Of a stretch of DNA of 64,000 bases, positions 33,958-44,900 are shown piece by piece; position 1 is the stretch's first letter, and each line of letters begins with the position of its first letter. The position numbers and the translations under genes are program-made. The DNA comes from Procambarus clarkii (taxonomy: Eukaryota; Arthropoda; Malacostraca; Decapoda; Cambaridae). The notes below the pieces were generated by a model. It was not told where the DNA came from. It saw only the letters and a program-made list of their open reading frames with translations, and ran no database searches. The stretch lies in NCBI RefSeq assembly GCF_040958095.1, contig NC_091158.1:42116679-42180678 (forward strand), read 5' to 3'.

Positions 33958-34505
33958 AGACGCCCAGATCAAAATGCACATCTCTGTATCAACATGTACA
34001 CACCAGGATCAATGTACACATCTCTGTATCAACATGTACACTCCAGGATCAATGTACACATCTCTGTATCAATATGTACACACCAGGATCAATGTACACA
34101 TCTCTGTATCAACATGTACACACCAGGATCAATGTACACATCTCTGTATCAACATGTACACTCCAGGATCAATGTACACATCTCTGTATCAATATGTACA
34201 CACCAGGATCAATGTACACATCTCTGTATCAATATGTACACACCAGGATCAATGTACACATCTCTGTATCAACATGTACACACCAGGATCAATGTACACA
34301 TCTCTGTATCAATATGTACACTCCAGGATCAATGTACACATCTCTGTATCAACATGTACACACTAGGATCAATGTACACATCTTTGTATCAATATGTACA
34401 CACCAGGATCAATGTACACGTCTCTGTATCAACATGTACACACTGGGGATCAATGTACACATCTCTATAACAACATGTACACACTAAGATCAATTTACAC
34501 ATCTC
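33958..34505. repeat. 40-bp minisatellite, about 13 copies
   Basis: The unit combines TCTCTGTATCAAYATGTACA and CWCCAGGATCAATGTACACA (40 bp). Copies differ mainly at AACATG/AATATG and ACACC/ACTCC. Three periods make 120 bp, so all three frames stay open and give His/Tyr-rich ORFs of up to 180 codons that are not genes. It starts about 120 bp after the family A 3' end. Confidence 0.95.
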
Positions 34506-34740
34506 TATATTAATGACATGTACTTGCCATGATCAATGTCTTCATCTCTAATTGATCCTGTACAAGATGCGATGATTGAGCACATTTATGGATCACTGTA
34601 CACAGGGTATAGTTAGAGCGTACATCCCCCCCCCCCACACTACCGGCGGTCACCACAGACAGCCATTCTGTTAGCAATATTATTTAGCACGCCCATAACT
34701 CGACGAGCGCGCGCATTCCTCACTTTACCCTCTGCCCTCC

Positions 34741-34858
34741 GCTTCTGTTGCTGCTGTTGTTGCTGTTGTTGCTTTTGACGCTGTTGTTACCTGTGTTGCT
34801 GTGGTTGTTGTTGATGTTGTTAATGTTGTTGTTTGTCGTGCTGCTGTCTTAGTGCTGC
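34741..34858. repeat. TTG/CTG trinucleotide tract
   Basis: Imperfect runs of GTTGTT and GCTGCT; on the minus strand they would read poly-Gln/Asn codons, but no ORF around them is supported. Confidence 0.85.
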
Positions 34859-34879
34859 ATTTAAATGTGTTACTTCTAC

Positions 34880-35095
34880 TCTAGTTGGAGTATGTGGGAG
34901 GAGAGGCTGGGGGATGTGTAACTGGGTGGTCGTCCTCTTGAGGGAAATATGGTGGGGGGGGGGGGAGACAGGAGACGTCCACCTGTGATCGTCCTCTGAG
35001 ATGTGTGCAGTGGGGGCAGGGTGGAGACGTGGACATATGGTCGTCCTCTGAGATGTGTGGGGTAGAAGGAGAGGCAAGCTCTTGACGTGTAGCTG
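34880..35095. repeat. Degenerate ~65-bp tandem repeat
   Basis: GTCGTCCTCTGAGATGTGTG or a variant occurs near 34929, 34987, 35040 and 35098 with G-rich spacers. It is a diverged minisatellite. Confidence 0.6.
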
Positions 35096-35159
35096 TGGCC
35101 GTCCCTTCAGGTGTCACTATCCATATGTGTGTGTGGATAGACTGGCCAGCGGCCAGTCT

Positions 35160-35632
35160 ATCAATGACAGTACAGTACAAATAACAGTACAAATGAACAC
35201 AAATTAATCCACATGGACAACAAGCATGGCACAAAATCATAAAGTCAATAACAGGAATATCACATAAAGAGCAACACAAAAGGAACTACAAAACAAGCAT
35301 AATACATAAAACATAGCATGTACACAGGAAACACAAAGGTACACACAGGAAGCACAAAGGGTGCACACAGAAAAACATACACAGAACAAGCCAGTGACAA
35401 AGGAAGTGAAGAAAGAATAAGAAACCAACACATACACAGGACGCACAGAAGCCGGGAACCAAGCACAGAACCACACCCAACGCACACATGAAAAAACACT
35501 GAAACACGCAGGAACCGGCACACACGGACATACACCGGAACACACACAGGAACCGGAAAACAAAAACCACAATCACACACCCGCAAACAAAAACAACGGA
35601 ACTTGAAAAAAACGGGAAGAACAGGAACAAAG
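35160..35632. other. Strand-asymmetric, T-poor tract
   Basis: For about 470 bp the plus strand is built from A, C and G with very few T, mostly CACA, GGAA and CAGGAACC words. No clean repeat period is visible. Cys/Phe/Val-rich minus-strand ORFs follow from the composition. It abuts the 3' end of the ORF1 at 35633. Confidence 0.75.
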
Positions 35633-37205
35633 TCACCAATAATGACGCCTATTTTTCTCTGGAAACTCACTCAGTGGATACCGAAGACCATACTTATTCC
35701 AAAGCGGCCACTCCTCATCGGAAAGGCGTACGTCCCCACGGCGATGCGTGCGCTCCATAAACTTCAAAACCACGTCATCAGGCGGCGGTTTTGATCAACC
35801 ACCGTCATCAGGCGGCGACCGCACCAAAGCAGAGGACATCGTAGACCCCAGAGTTACTGGAGAGGCAGCAACTCCGCCCCCGATGGAACAGGAACCGAGG
35901 GCACAAACTCCGCCGGCCACACCAAGGAAGGAGGCTCCACAGGGGACAACACGATAGAGGCCACATCCGGAACAGCATCCACAGGGTCGGGCACTAGCGC
36001 ATAATCCCCCACTACGGACATCTTTCCACAGGACCACCACAAGGCCTTGGCCCACATCATCAACCGCACCAGCCACAACAGGAGGGTGGACCTCCCCCCA
36101 CGGTGGGGAACCCCCCGCTGGAGAAGAAACAGTGGGAAACATAGAGACACTGTCATCGGCGGCAGCAGCAGGCACGTGAACCTTCGCCACCACCATTGTA
36201 GTCGACACCGCCGCCCCAGGTACCACCTCACCAACACTCGCAGACTCGTAATCGTCAAATTCACCTTCATCGGCCCAGGTAGAAGGAGGGAGGTGCCACG
36301 AACGCTTGGGAACCGGCCACATATCTTCAGAGCCAGAGTTGGAGCCAGAAACATGGGAAGCGCAGGGGGTGCGCACTTTTGCACGGCGCAAGACATCAGC
36401 AACCTCAACGACAGGGGGAACCGGTCCTACTACAGCAGGAGACCCCCGCCTCCATATCACCTCCCAGCACAGTCGGGACAATCAGCGGGGACGGAGAGAC
36501 AGGAGCCGTAGGACAAGGCAGAGGGTCAGGCTCAGAAGACGAAGGGTCAGGCGCAGAAGACGGAGAGACAGGCACAGCAGATGGAGAAGCTGAAGACGGA
36601 GAGGGAGCGTCCGGGAGAACAACATCAACACCAGGAACCCCACCAGCAGCAGCACATCCAACCGAGGATGGCACAGCCACCGGAGCACAAGCGGTGTGGA
36701 TGCTAGTCTGGACACCCCTCAGCTTCCCGGAGGAAAGCACATTGAGCCTCACACTCAAAATAGCATCAAACTGCCCAAAATATTGCTCGAGCAGCTCCTC
36801 CGGGAATTCAAGGGGCGTACCTTGCACGCTGACAAAAGTGAGGGACCAACTTCGGTCCTAGACAACCACAGTACCGCAGTGTCTGGCAGGGGTAAGGACC
36901 GCCGCACGTAACGTCGTAAAACATTCTGTAATCTTCCTCCTCTGTAAACTTCACAATAGCCTGATGCGAAGATACCAATACCACACTATAGATCGCAGCC
37001 ACGGAGACACGCAGCAGATCACACATAACTAATTCCGCGGCAGGATAATCGGCCCGTCCAGTAAATTCCCACCGAATGAGCCCGCAAAACGGGGAAGGAG
37101 AGGCCCCCCTATCATGCAGGCCACATCAACAAATGACGGGTCTGATGGGGTGATCTGTTGGGAACCAAGAAATCCTCCCCCTCTCTTTCCCTGAGTGGAA
37201 AAGAC
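35633..37205 (-). pseudogene. LINE gag-like ORF1 remnant
   Basis: The minus strand has, in order: ITPSDPSFVDVACMIG, VVLVSSHQAIVKFTEEEDY (an RRM-like strand pattern), then in another frame SLTFVSVQGTPLEFPEELLE and FDAILSVRLNV, as in gag-like ORF1 proteins of non-LTR elements. A Ser/Pro-rich stretch and an acidic EDMWPVPKRSWHLPPSTW region follow. After 35795 the same frame resumes with FMERTHRRGDVRLSDEEW and ends FPEKNRRHYW at the stop 35633-35635. A 30-bp tandem duplication near 35780-35830 introduces the internal TGA. The CCHC knuckle expected in this class is not seen. Family identity is uncertain. Confidence 0.6.
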
Positions 37206-37207
37206 CC

Positions 37208-37337
37208 GTAGGTACACACAGAAATCACACTAAAGTGATACATCAAATGAGCAAATCCACAAGGGCTGTGACGAGGATTTGAACCTGCATCTGGGAGCAT
37301 CCCAAACACTGCCTTAATCGACTGAGCTACGACAGGG
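37208..37337 (-). mobile_element. tRNA-derived SINE
   Basis: From 37337 on the minus strand: CCCTGTCGTAGCTCAGTCG includes an A box (TAGCTCAGTCG) and GGTTCAAATCC is a B box. The body CCACAAGGGC/TGATACATCA (plus orientation) is shared with the copy at 37480-37601. The anticodon arm does not fold as in a functional tRNA. Confidence 0.82.
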
Positions 37338-37479
37338 TTAAAAGAGTTTAAACCGAAGTTCTACTGAACTTACTGGATCCTGTAGCCTCTCCGAGGCACA
37401 AACCAGGATTTTACACAACTCCCCTCTGCACCCGAGCTATGTCAATAGGCCGATCTCCCTCTTAGCCCTTACATCGTTA

Positions 37480-37601
37480 CACACAGAGATCACACCAACG
37501 TGATGCATCAAATGAACAAATCCACAAGGGCCATGATGAGGATTCGAACCTGCGTTCGGGACGCAGGTTCGAATCCTCGTCACGGCCCTTGTGGATTTGT
37601 T
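37480..37601. mobile_element. Second copy of the same SINE in a 41-bp fold-back
   Basis: SINE body and B box run to 37555, then the same sequence returns inverted at 37561-37601 after a 5-bp loop (TCGGG). The arms match at 39 of 41 positions. The turn occurs right at the B-box end of the tRNA head. Confidence 0.9.
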
Positions 37602-37667
37602 GACCCGTAGGTAGCTAAATTAGTGGAAGTTGTGGAAAGCATTTTCTTTCACCACAATCATCTAAGC

Positions 37668-37740
37668 TCAAGCCTGGCCTTAGGCCGGGCTAGGGGAGTA
37701 GAAGAACTCCAAGAGCCCCATGAAGCAGGTATCAAGCTGG
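37668..37740 (+). mobile_element. Family A 3' terminal scrap
   Basis: AAGCTCAAGCCTGGCC, GGGGAGTAGAAGAACTCC and GAAGCAGGTATCAAG match the end of family A seen at 1106-1200 (minus) and 33760-33830 (plus). Confidence 0.8.
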
Positions 37741-37964
37741 CATGCAATAAGAGAAGAAGCACAGGGAATATAGCAACCAATGGTTTAAAAAGACTGTCAT
37801 AGAAGCAAAATCGAAAATAGGAATGAGTGGAAGAAATACAGAGGTCAGAGAATAGTGAAAAATCGGGATAAATGAAACCGGGATAGGAATGAATACAAAA
37901 ATACACAAATATGGCTGGAATGAAACTATGAACACAGTCTAAAGTCGAAAAAAAATATGAAACA

Positions 37965-38260
37965 TCGCCACAGTCTACGTGGTGTGGTGGTAACATATTC
38001 GCCTGGCGTTTCGCAAGCGCTGTGGCGAAACTCTGTGTTTCCCTCCCGCTGTGGGGGAGGGAGGAAGATATTCGTATCCTGGCCGGGAAGGATTTACTCG
38101 GCGCCAATCCTTAACTGTAGCCTCTGTTCACCCAGCAGAAAATGGGTACCTGGTTGTTAAACAATTTGGCGGGAAAATTTGGATTAAGGACCTATCCGAA
38201 ACGTTATGCGTGCAAGTGGCTGTACAAGAATGTAAGAACTGTTGTATATATAAATAAAAA
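37965..38260 (+). mobile_element. tRNA-derived SINE (Val-like head)
   Basis: ACGTGGTGTGGTGGTAAC (A box region) and ATTCGCCTGGCG, then a B box-like ATTCGTATCC, a body with GGATTTACTCGGCGCCAATC and TGTAGCCTCTGTT, and an end TGTACAAGAATGTAAGAACT before (TA)- and A-rich sequence. The same element occurs inverted at 38866-39116. A tRNA-Val-like origin is inference from the A box and the TTCGCCT anticodon-arm sequence. Confidence 0.85.
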
Positions 38261-38406
38261 AATTAAAATGCTATTCCCTCTAAAGATAAGACACAACCAG
38301 AACTCCTACACAACCACAGAAGAAGGAAATTGACAGTGAACGACCAGGTTACGAAAAAGGGGGAGGTGAATATTCAAGAAACAATAGAGGAATATACGAG
38401 GAACTC

Positions 38407-38539
38407 AATGCCAGCTTGCAGACGATGAGTCACAATAACGTGACTGAAGATATGATGCCCAAATCACACATCAGAAAATACAGAGACGACAACGTTTCGG
38501 TCAGTCGTGGACCATTATCAAGTCGTGTAACGCCAGCTT
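38407..38539. mobile_element. 111-bp short insertion flanked by 11-bp repeats
   Basis: 38418-38528 splits the family D codons NAS(L/F). It is flanked by AATGCCAGCTT (38407-38417) and AACGCCAGCTT (38529-38539), a target duplication with one mismatch. It contains CGATGA, a 5-bp stem (GTCAC/GTGAC) and TGAAG, and later CGTTTCGG and GGACCATTATCAAGTCG. It has no tRNA boxes and the class is unknown to me. Confidence 0.75.
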
Positions 38540-38586
38540 CCTTGAAGTGCTCACTGCTGAACCTAAATAGCTGCTAACCACTTGGA

Positions 38587-38752
<166 letters not shown>

Positions 38753-38765
38753 TATATACCGTCTA

Positions 38766-38768
<3 letters not shown>

Positions 38769-38859
<91 letters not shown>

Positions 38860-38864
38860 TTTTT
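38769..38864. repeat. (TA)n followed by a T run
   Basis: About 82 bp of TA then 14 T. The T run is probably the poly(A) tail of the minus-strand SINE that follows. Confidence 0.95.
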
Positions 38865-38865
38865 G

Positions 38866-39116
38866 AGATATATACAAGAGTTGTTACATGGTTGTAGAGC
38901 CACTAGTACGCGTAGCGTTTCGGGCAGGTCCCTGGAATACGATCCCCGTCGCGAAGAATCCTTGTTACAACCAAGTACCCATTTTACTGTTGAGTTAAAC
39001 AGAGGCTACAGTTAAGGATTTGCGCCCAGTAAATCCTCCCCGGCCAAGATACGAACCCATGACAAAGCGCTCGCGGAACGCTAGGCGAGTGTCTTACCAC
39101 TACACCACGTAATGTA
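38866..39116 (-). mobile_element. tRNA-derived SINE, inverted copy
   Basis: On the minus strand from 39116: CGTGGTGTAGTGGTAAG (A box), CACTCGCCTAGCG, GGTTCGTATCTTGGCC (B box), GATTTACTGGGCGC and CTGTAGCCTCTG, then CGAAACGCTACGCGTACTAG, ending GTAACAACTCTTGTATATATC before (TA)n and T14. It is the fullest copy of the SINE also present at 37965-38260. Confidence 0.88.
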
Positions 39117-39421
39117 ATGGCTATAATATAATCGAAACGGCTTGGGGCTTTCTCCTGATAGTTTCCTTTCCATTGCCAGAAGCGAAGGTTACCCAAGATG
39201 AGATATTATCATATATTGAGCCAACAGAAAGGATACAACTAGCGTCACTAGACGAAACTGAAGCTATTGGATCAGACAACATATCACTATGTATGATAAA
39301 AGAAGGAGTAAAGGCCAATTATCGAATCTCTCGCGATCATCTTTAATGAGTCACTTATAAAGGGAGACCTATTTTAATTTTCTAAGAATTACCATGCTGC
39401 TGGAAGAAGACAAATGTAATA

Positions 39422-39467
39422 CAATCCCTCGCAATTATGGATTCGTGCCATAATTTGCGAGGGATTG
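39422..39467. repeat. Near-perfect hairpin at a deletion junction
   Basis: 39422-39440 and 39448-39467 are reverse complements apart from one extra base, with a 7-bp loop. It marks the point where about 1 kb of family D RT is missing. Confidence 0.88.
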
Positions 39468-39879
39468 GGTATGATGAGAAACCGAAGGAACTAAACCTGA
39501 CGACGCTAGAAAAGAGGAGGGGGTGGGGGGGGACAAAATACTTAAGGGGGATTAATAGAGTGCAAAAAAGAGGAAATGTTCACAATGAACACCAATAGTA
39601 CAAGAGGATATGGATGGAGTCATGGAGATGTTAGAAAGTTTCTTGTAACATAAGAGTAGTGAGAAAGTGGAATGAACGAAAGGAGTAGGATGTGGTTGCA
39701 AACTTCATTAATAATTTTAAAAGTAGATATGATACGAAAATAGGTCGGAAATTACTGCATTAGGCAACAGGCGGTTTGAAAAGCGGGGTCCAAGAGCTAA
39801 CATCGGTCATCCAGGCACAAATTGTTCAGTACAACTGGATGAGTATTAATAGATGAGCGAGCAAGCAACACACACAGAG

Positions 39880-40095
39880 ACATTAGAAAGAACTTTTTCA
39901 GTGTCAGAGTAGTTAGTAAATAGAATGCATTAGGCAGTGATGTGGTGCAGGCTGACTCCATACACAGTTTCAAGTGTAGATATGATAGAGCCCAGTAGGC
40001 CTAGGAACCTGTACACCAGTTGATTGACAGTTGAGAGGCGGGACCAAAGAGCCAAAGCTCAACCCCTGCAAGCACAATTAGGTGAGTACACACGT
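39880..40095 (+). mobile_element. Family B 3' fragment, plus strand
   Basis: ACATTAGAAAGAACTTTTTC through GATATGATAGAGCCC to CACAATTAGGTGAGTACAC matches the last ~215 bp of family B. It begins immediately after ACACACACAG, again joining at a CA tract. Confidence 0.87.
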
Positions 40096-41335
40096 ACACA
40101 AACTTGTCACCAACAGCGTCATACTAATATGCTTGTGGTGTTCAAAATTTAATTACCCTGAACTATTTCCACGAGGCACTTGGGGGATTTTAGGCTTAAT
40201 TGCCTATTACGCGTATAGTATTGCGAGACTCTAATTATTTACTATATAACTGAACGCTTGACACCCACCTCGTTTATACACGCATACTATTTTTAATTTA
40301 ATATTCCTAATTGGACGTTTGCTGCTGATCTGTACACTATAAGTGTTATTTATAAACCTATTTCAGGCCGGCTTATTTCACACTCACGTCCGGATAAAGG
40401 TGGACGATTTTCCCACTCTGAACTTTGTGAGAGATGATGGTTAGGGCCACCTGTTCTAGTAGCTCCGCTAACAAGAGGGGGTTGGGGGGGGCTTAGATAG
40501 CACTATTTATCGAGCGTGCTCATTATATCTTTCCTTTGATTATGTTAATTAGCCTCGTAGTGAGTGCCCCGGACGCTGCCGGCCCCTAATTAATCTATTT
40601 ATAATTGGTTATCTCGTTTGTTCTGATTGTAAACAACGGTAACGTTTTGCGTTCGTTAAGATAAACTGTTGATATATTTCATAAAATGTGGAATATGTCA
40701 GGAGAAAAGAATGTGGTGTGTGTGTGTGGGGGGGGGGGGGGGGAAGAGCATGGTTCTGTGTGGGGTGGGGTTGTGGGGGAGGGAGAAAGATATTTTGAAG
40801 AGGAATATAACAGCATAGACTGTGTTGTGACAGAACAAGATGCCACAATTGTTACCCCCCCCCCCCCCCCAGTCCCATCATCCCCTCCCCTCTTCTCTCT
40901 CCTTTCACCTCCGTCTCTACCCCCTTCCATCCTCTCCTCTCTCCCACCTCTCTTCCCTCCACCCCTTACACTGAATTAGCCATTAGCGCGAAACTACTCC
41001 CACGAGATAGTCACAAGTTGAAGGGGTGTACAGAGATCGCGAAATGTTCTTTGCTCACGCGAAATTCAGATTTTGCGGGTTGTTTTTTCATGACACGTCA
41101 GTAATTTGTGAGAGGGGCGTTCACGGAAAAGAGAGGGAGAGAATTGTTTTCTTTAGAAGGTCTACCTACCTTATGTCTACCTTTTCTCTTTAGTCAGGCT
41201 TATTGCTTGGTGATCTGATCATCCAGGCTGTTGGACGCCGCAGTGTGACGTACGAGTCACAGACTGCTCAATCACACATCCTTTGTGGAGGTATTTTATC
41301 AAGTTCTCTTCTGAACAATGTGAGAGGTTAGGTCG
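40096..41335. other. No gene seen; poly-G and poly-C runs
   Basis: A G17-type run at 40729-40742 and a C15-type run at 40855-40870 lie about 120 bp apart, followed by CT-rich sequence to 40975. Their complementarity could allow a long-range pairing. Nothing coding is convincing. Confidence 0.55.
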
Positions 41336-41980
41336 ATTAATAAAGCAACAGTTAATACCACGAGGACAACAGCTAATAACGCGAGGTCAACAGATAATAA
41401 AGCGAGGTCAACAGTTAATAACACGAGGACAACAGTTAACAACACGAGGACAACAGCTAATAACGCGAGGACAACACCTAATAACGCAAGGACAATGCTA
41501 ATAACGCAAATACAACAGCTAATAACACGAGGACAACAGTTAATAACACGAGGACAACAGTTAATAACGCGAGGTCAACAGTTAATAACAAGAGGACAAC
41601 AGTTAACAACACGAGGACAACAGCTAATAACGCGAGAACAACAGCTAATAACGCAAGGACAACAGCTAATAACGCAAGGACAACAGCTAATAACACGAGA
41701 ACAACAGTTAATAACACGAGGAACACAGTTAATAACGCGAGGTCAATAGCTAATAACACGAGGACAACAGTTAATACCGCGAGGTCAAGAAATAATAACA
41801 CGGGGTCAACAGATAATAACACGAGGTCAACAGATAATAACACGAGGACAACAGATAATAACGCGAGGAAAACAGATAACACAAGGTCAACAGATACTAA
41901 CACGAGGACAACATAACACGAGGACAAGAGCTAATACCGCGAGGTCAACAGCTAATTACGTGGTCAACAGTTAATAACGC

Positions 41981-44900
41981 GAGGACAACAGCTAATAACA
42001 CGAGGTCAACAGATAATAACACGAGGTCAACAGATAATTACACGAGGACCACAGATAATAAAGCGAGGACAACAGCCAATAACGCGAAGTCAACAGCTAA
42101 TAACGTGAGGTCAACAGCTAATAACACGAGGACAACAGTTAATAACACGAGGACAACAGCTAATACCGCGAGGTCAACAGCTAATAACGCGAGGTCAACA
42201 GATAATAACGCGAGGACAACAGATAATACCACGAAGACAACAGATAATAACACGGGGACAACATATAATAATGCGAGGACAACAGCTAATAACGGGAGGT
42301 CAACATCTAATAACGCGAGGTCAATAGATAATAACACGAGGTCAACAGATAATAACACGAGGACAACAGATAATGACGCGAGAACAACAGCTAATAACGC
42401 GAAGTCAACAGCTAATAACGCGAGGTCAACAGCTAATAACACGAGGACAACAGCTAATAATGCGAAGACAACAGATAATAACACGAAGTCAACACATATT
42501 AACACGAGGACAACAGATAATAACACGAGGTCAAAAGCTAATAACACGACGACAACAGTTAATAACGCGATGACAACATGATAACGCGAGGACAACAGAT
42601 AATAACGCGAGGACAACAGCTAATAACGCAAGAACAACAGCTAATAACACGAGGACAACAGTTAATAACGCAAGGACAACAGATAGTAACACGAGGTCAA
42701 CAGCTAATACGCGAGGTCAACAGTTAATAACGCGAGGACAACAGATAATACCACGAGGACAACAGCTAATAACGCGAAGTCAACAGCTCATAACGCGAGG
42801 TCAACAGCTAATAACGCGAGGTCAACAGATAATAACACGAGGTCAACAGATAATAACACGAGTACAACAGATAATAACGCAAGGACAACAGATAATAACG
42901 CGAGGACAACAGCTAATAACGCAAGAACAACAGCTAGTAACACGAGGACAACAGTTAATAACATGAGGACAACAGTTATTAACGCGAGGTCAACAGCTAA
43001 TAACACGAGGACAACAGTTAATAACGCGAGGTCAAGAGATAATAACACGGGGTCAACAGATAATGACACGAGGTCAACAGATAATAACAGGGGACAAAAG
43101 ATAATAACGCGAGGACAACAGATAATAACACGAGGTCAACAGATAATAAAACGAGGACAACAGATAACACGAGGACAACAGCTAATACCGCGAGGTCAAC
43201 AGCTAATTACGTGAGGTCAACAGTTAATAACACGAGGACAACAGATAATACCACGAGGACAACAGATAACGCTGGGACAACATATAATAACACGAGGTCA
43301 ACAGCTAGTAACGCGAAGTCAACAGCTAATAACGGGAGGTCAACAGGTAATAACGCGAGGTCAACAGATAATAACACGAGGTCAACAGATAATTACACGA
43401 GGACCACATATAATAAAGCGAGGAAAACAGCTAATAACGCGAAGTCAACAGCTAATAACGTGAGATCAACAGCTAATAACACGAAGACAACAGTTAATAA
43501 CGCGAGGACAACAGATAATAACACGAGGACAACAGCTAATAACACGAGGACAATAGCTAATACCGCGAGGTCAACAGCTAATTACGTGAGGTCAACAGTT
43601 AATAACGTGAGGACAACAGATAATACCACGAGGACAACAGATAAGCGGGCACAACATATATTACCGCGAGGTCAACAGCTAATAACGCGAAGTCAACAGC
43701 TAATAACGGGAGGTCAACAGCTAATAACGCGAGGTCAACAGATAATAACACGAGGTCAACAGATAATTACACGAGGACCACAGATAATAACGCGAGGACA
43801 ACAGCTAATAACGCGAAGTCAACAGCTAATAACGTGAGGTCAACAGCTAAAACCACGAGGACAACAGTTAATAACGCGAGGACAACAGATAATAACACGA
43901 GGACAACAGCTAATAACACGAGGACAACAGCTAATACTGCGAGGTCAACAGCTAATAACGCGAGGTCAACAGTTAATAACGCGAGGACAACAGATAATAC
44001 CACGAAGACAATAGATAATAACACGGGGACAACAGATAATAATGCGAGGACAACAGCTAATAACGCGAAGTCAACAGCTAATAACAGGAGGTCAACAGCT
44101 AATAACGCGAGGACAACAGATAATAAATCGATGTCAACAGATAATAACACGAGGACAACAGATAATACCGCGAGGATAACAGCTAATAACGCGAAGTCAG
44201 CAGCTAATACCGCGAGGCCAACAGCTAATAACACGAGGACAACAGCTAATAATGCGAAGACAACAGATAATAACACGAAGTCAACAGACAATAACACGAG
44301 AACAACAGTTAATAACGCGAGGACAACAGATAATAACCCGAGGTCAACACATAATAACGCGATGTCAACAGCTAATAACACGAGGACAAGAGTTAGTAAC
44401 GCAAGGACAACAGATAATAACACGAGGTCAACAGCTAATCTCGCGAGGTCAACAGTTAATAACGCGAGGACAACAGCTAATAACGCGAAGTCAACAGCTA
44501 AGAACGCGAGGTCAACAGCTAATAACGCGAGGTCAACAGCTAATAACGCGAGGTCAACAGATAATAACACGAGGTCAACAGATAATAACACGAGGACAAC
44601 AGATAATATCACGAGTACAACAGATAATAACACGAGGTCAACAGATAATAACACGCAGAGAACAAATAATAACGCGAGGACAACAGCTAATAACACGAGG
44701 GCAACATTTAATAACGTGAGGACAACAGATAATAACACGAGGACAACATGCAATAACGCAAGGTCAACAGCAAATAACGCAAGGTCAACAGCTAATAACA
44801 CGAGGACAACAGTTAATAACGCGAGGACAACAGCTAATAACGCAAGGACAACAGCCAAAAACGCGAAGACAACAGATAATAACACGAGGTCAACAGATAA

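Noticed and set aside
33824..34487. His/Tyr-rich proteins of 158-180 codons
   Set aside because: A 40-bp repeat gives a 120-bp reading cycle that leaves all three frames open; a by-product of the repeat.
35795..36481. Host Ser/Val-rich secreted protein
   Set aside because: The frame joins gag-like ORF1 sequence on both sides and is better explained as a decayed LINE ORF1.
37262..37337. Functional tRNA gene on the minus strand
   Set aside because: It has A and B boxes but shares its body with a second interspersed copy; best read as a SINE head.
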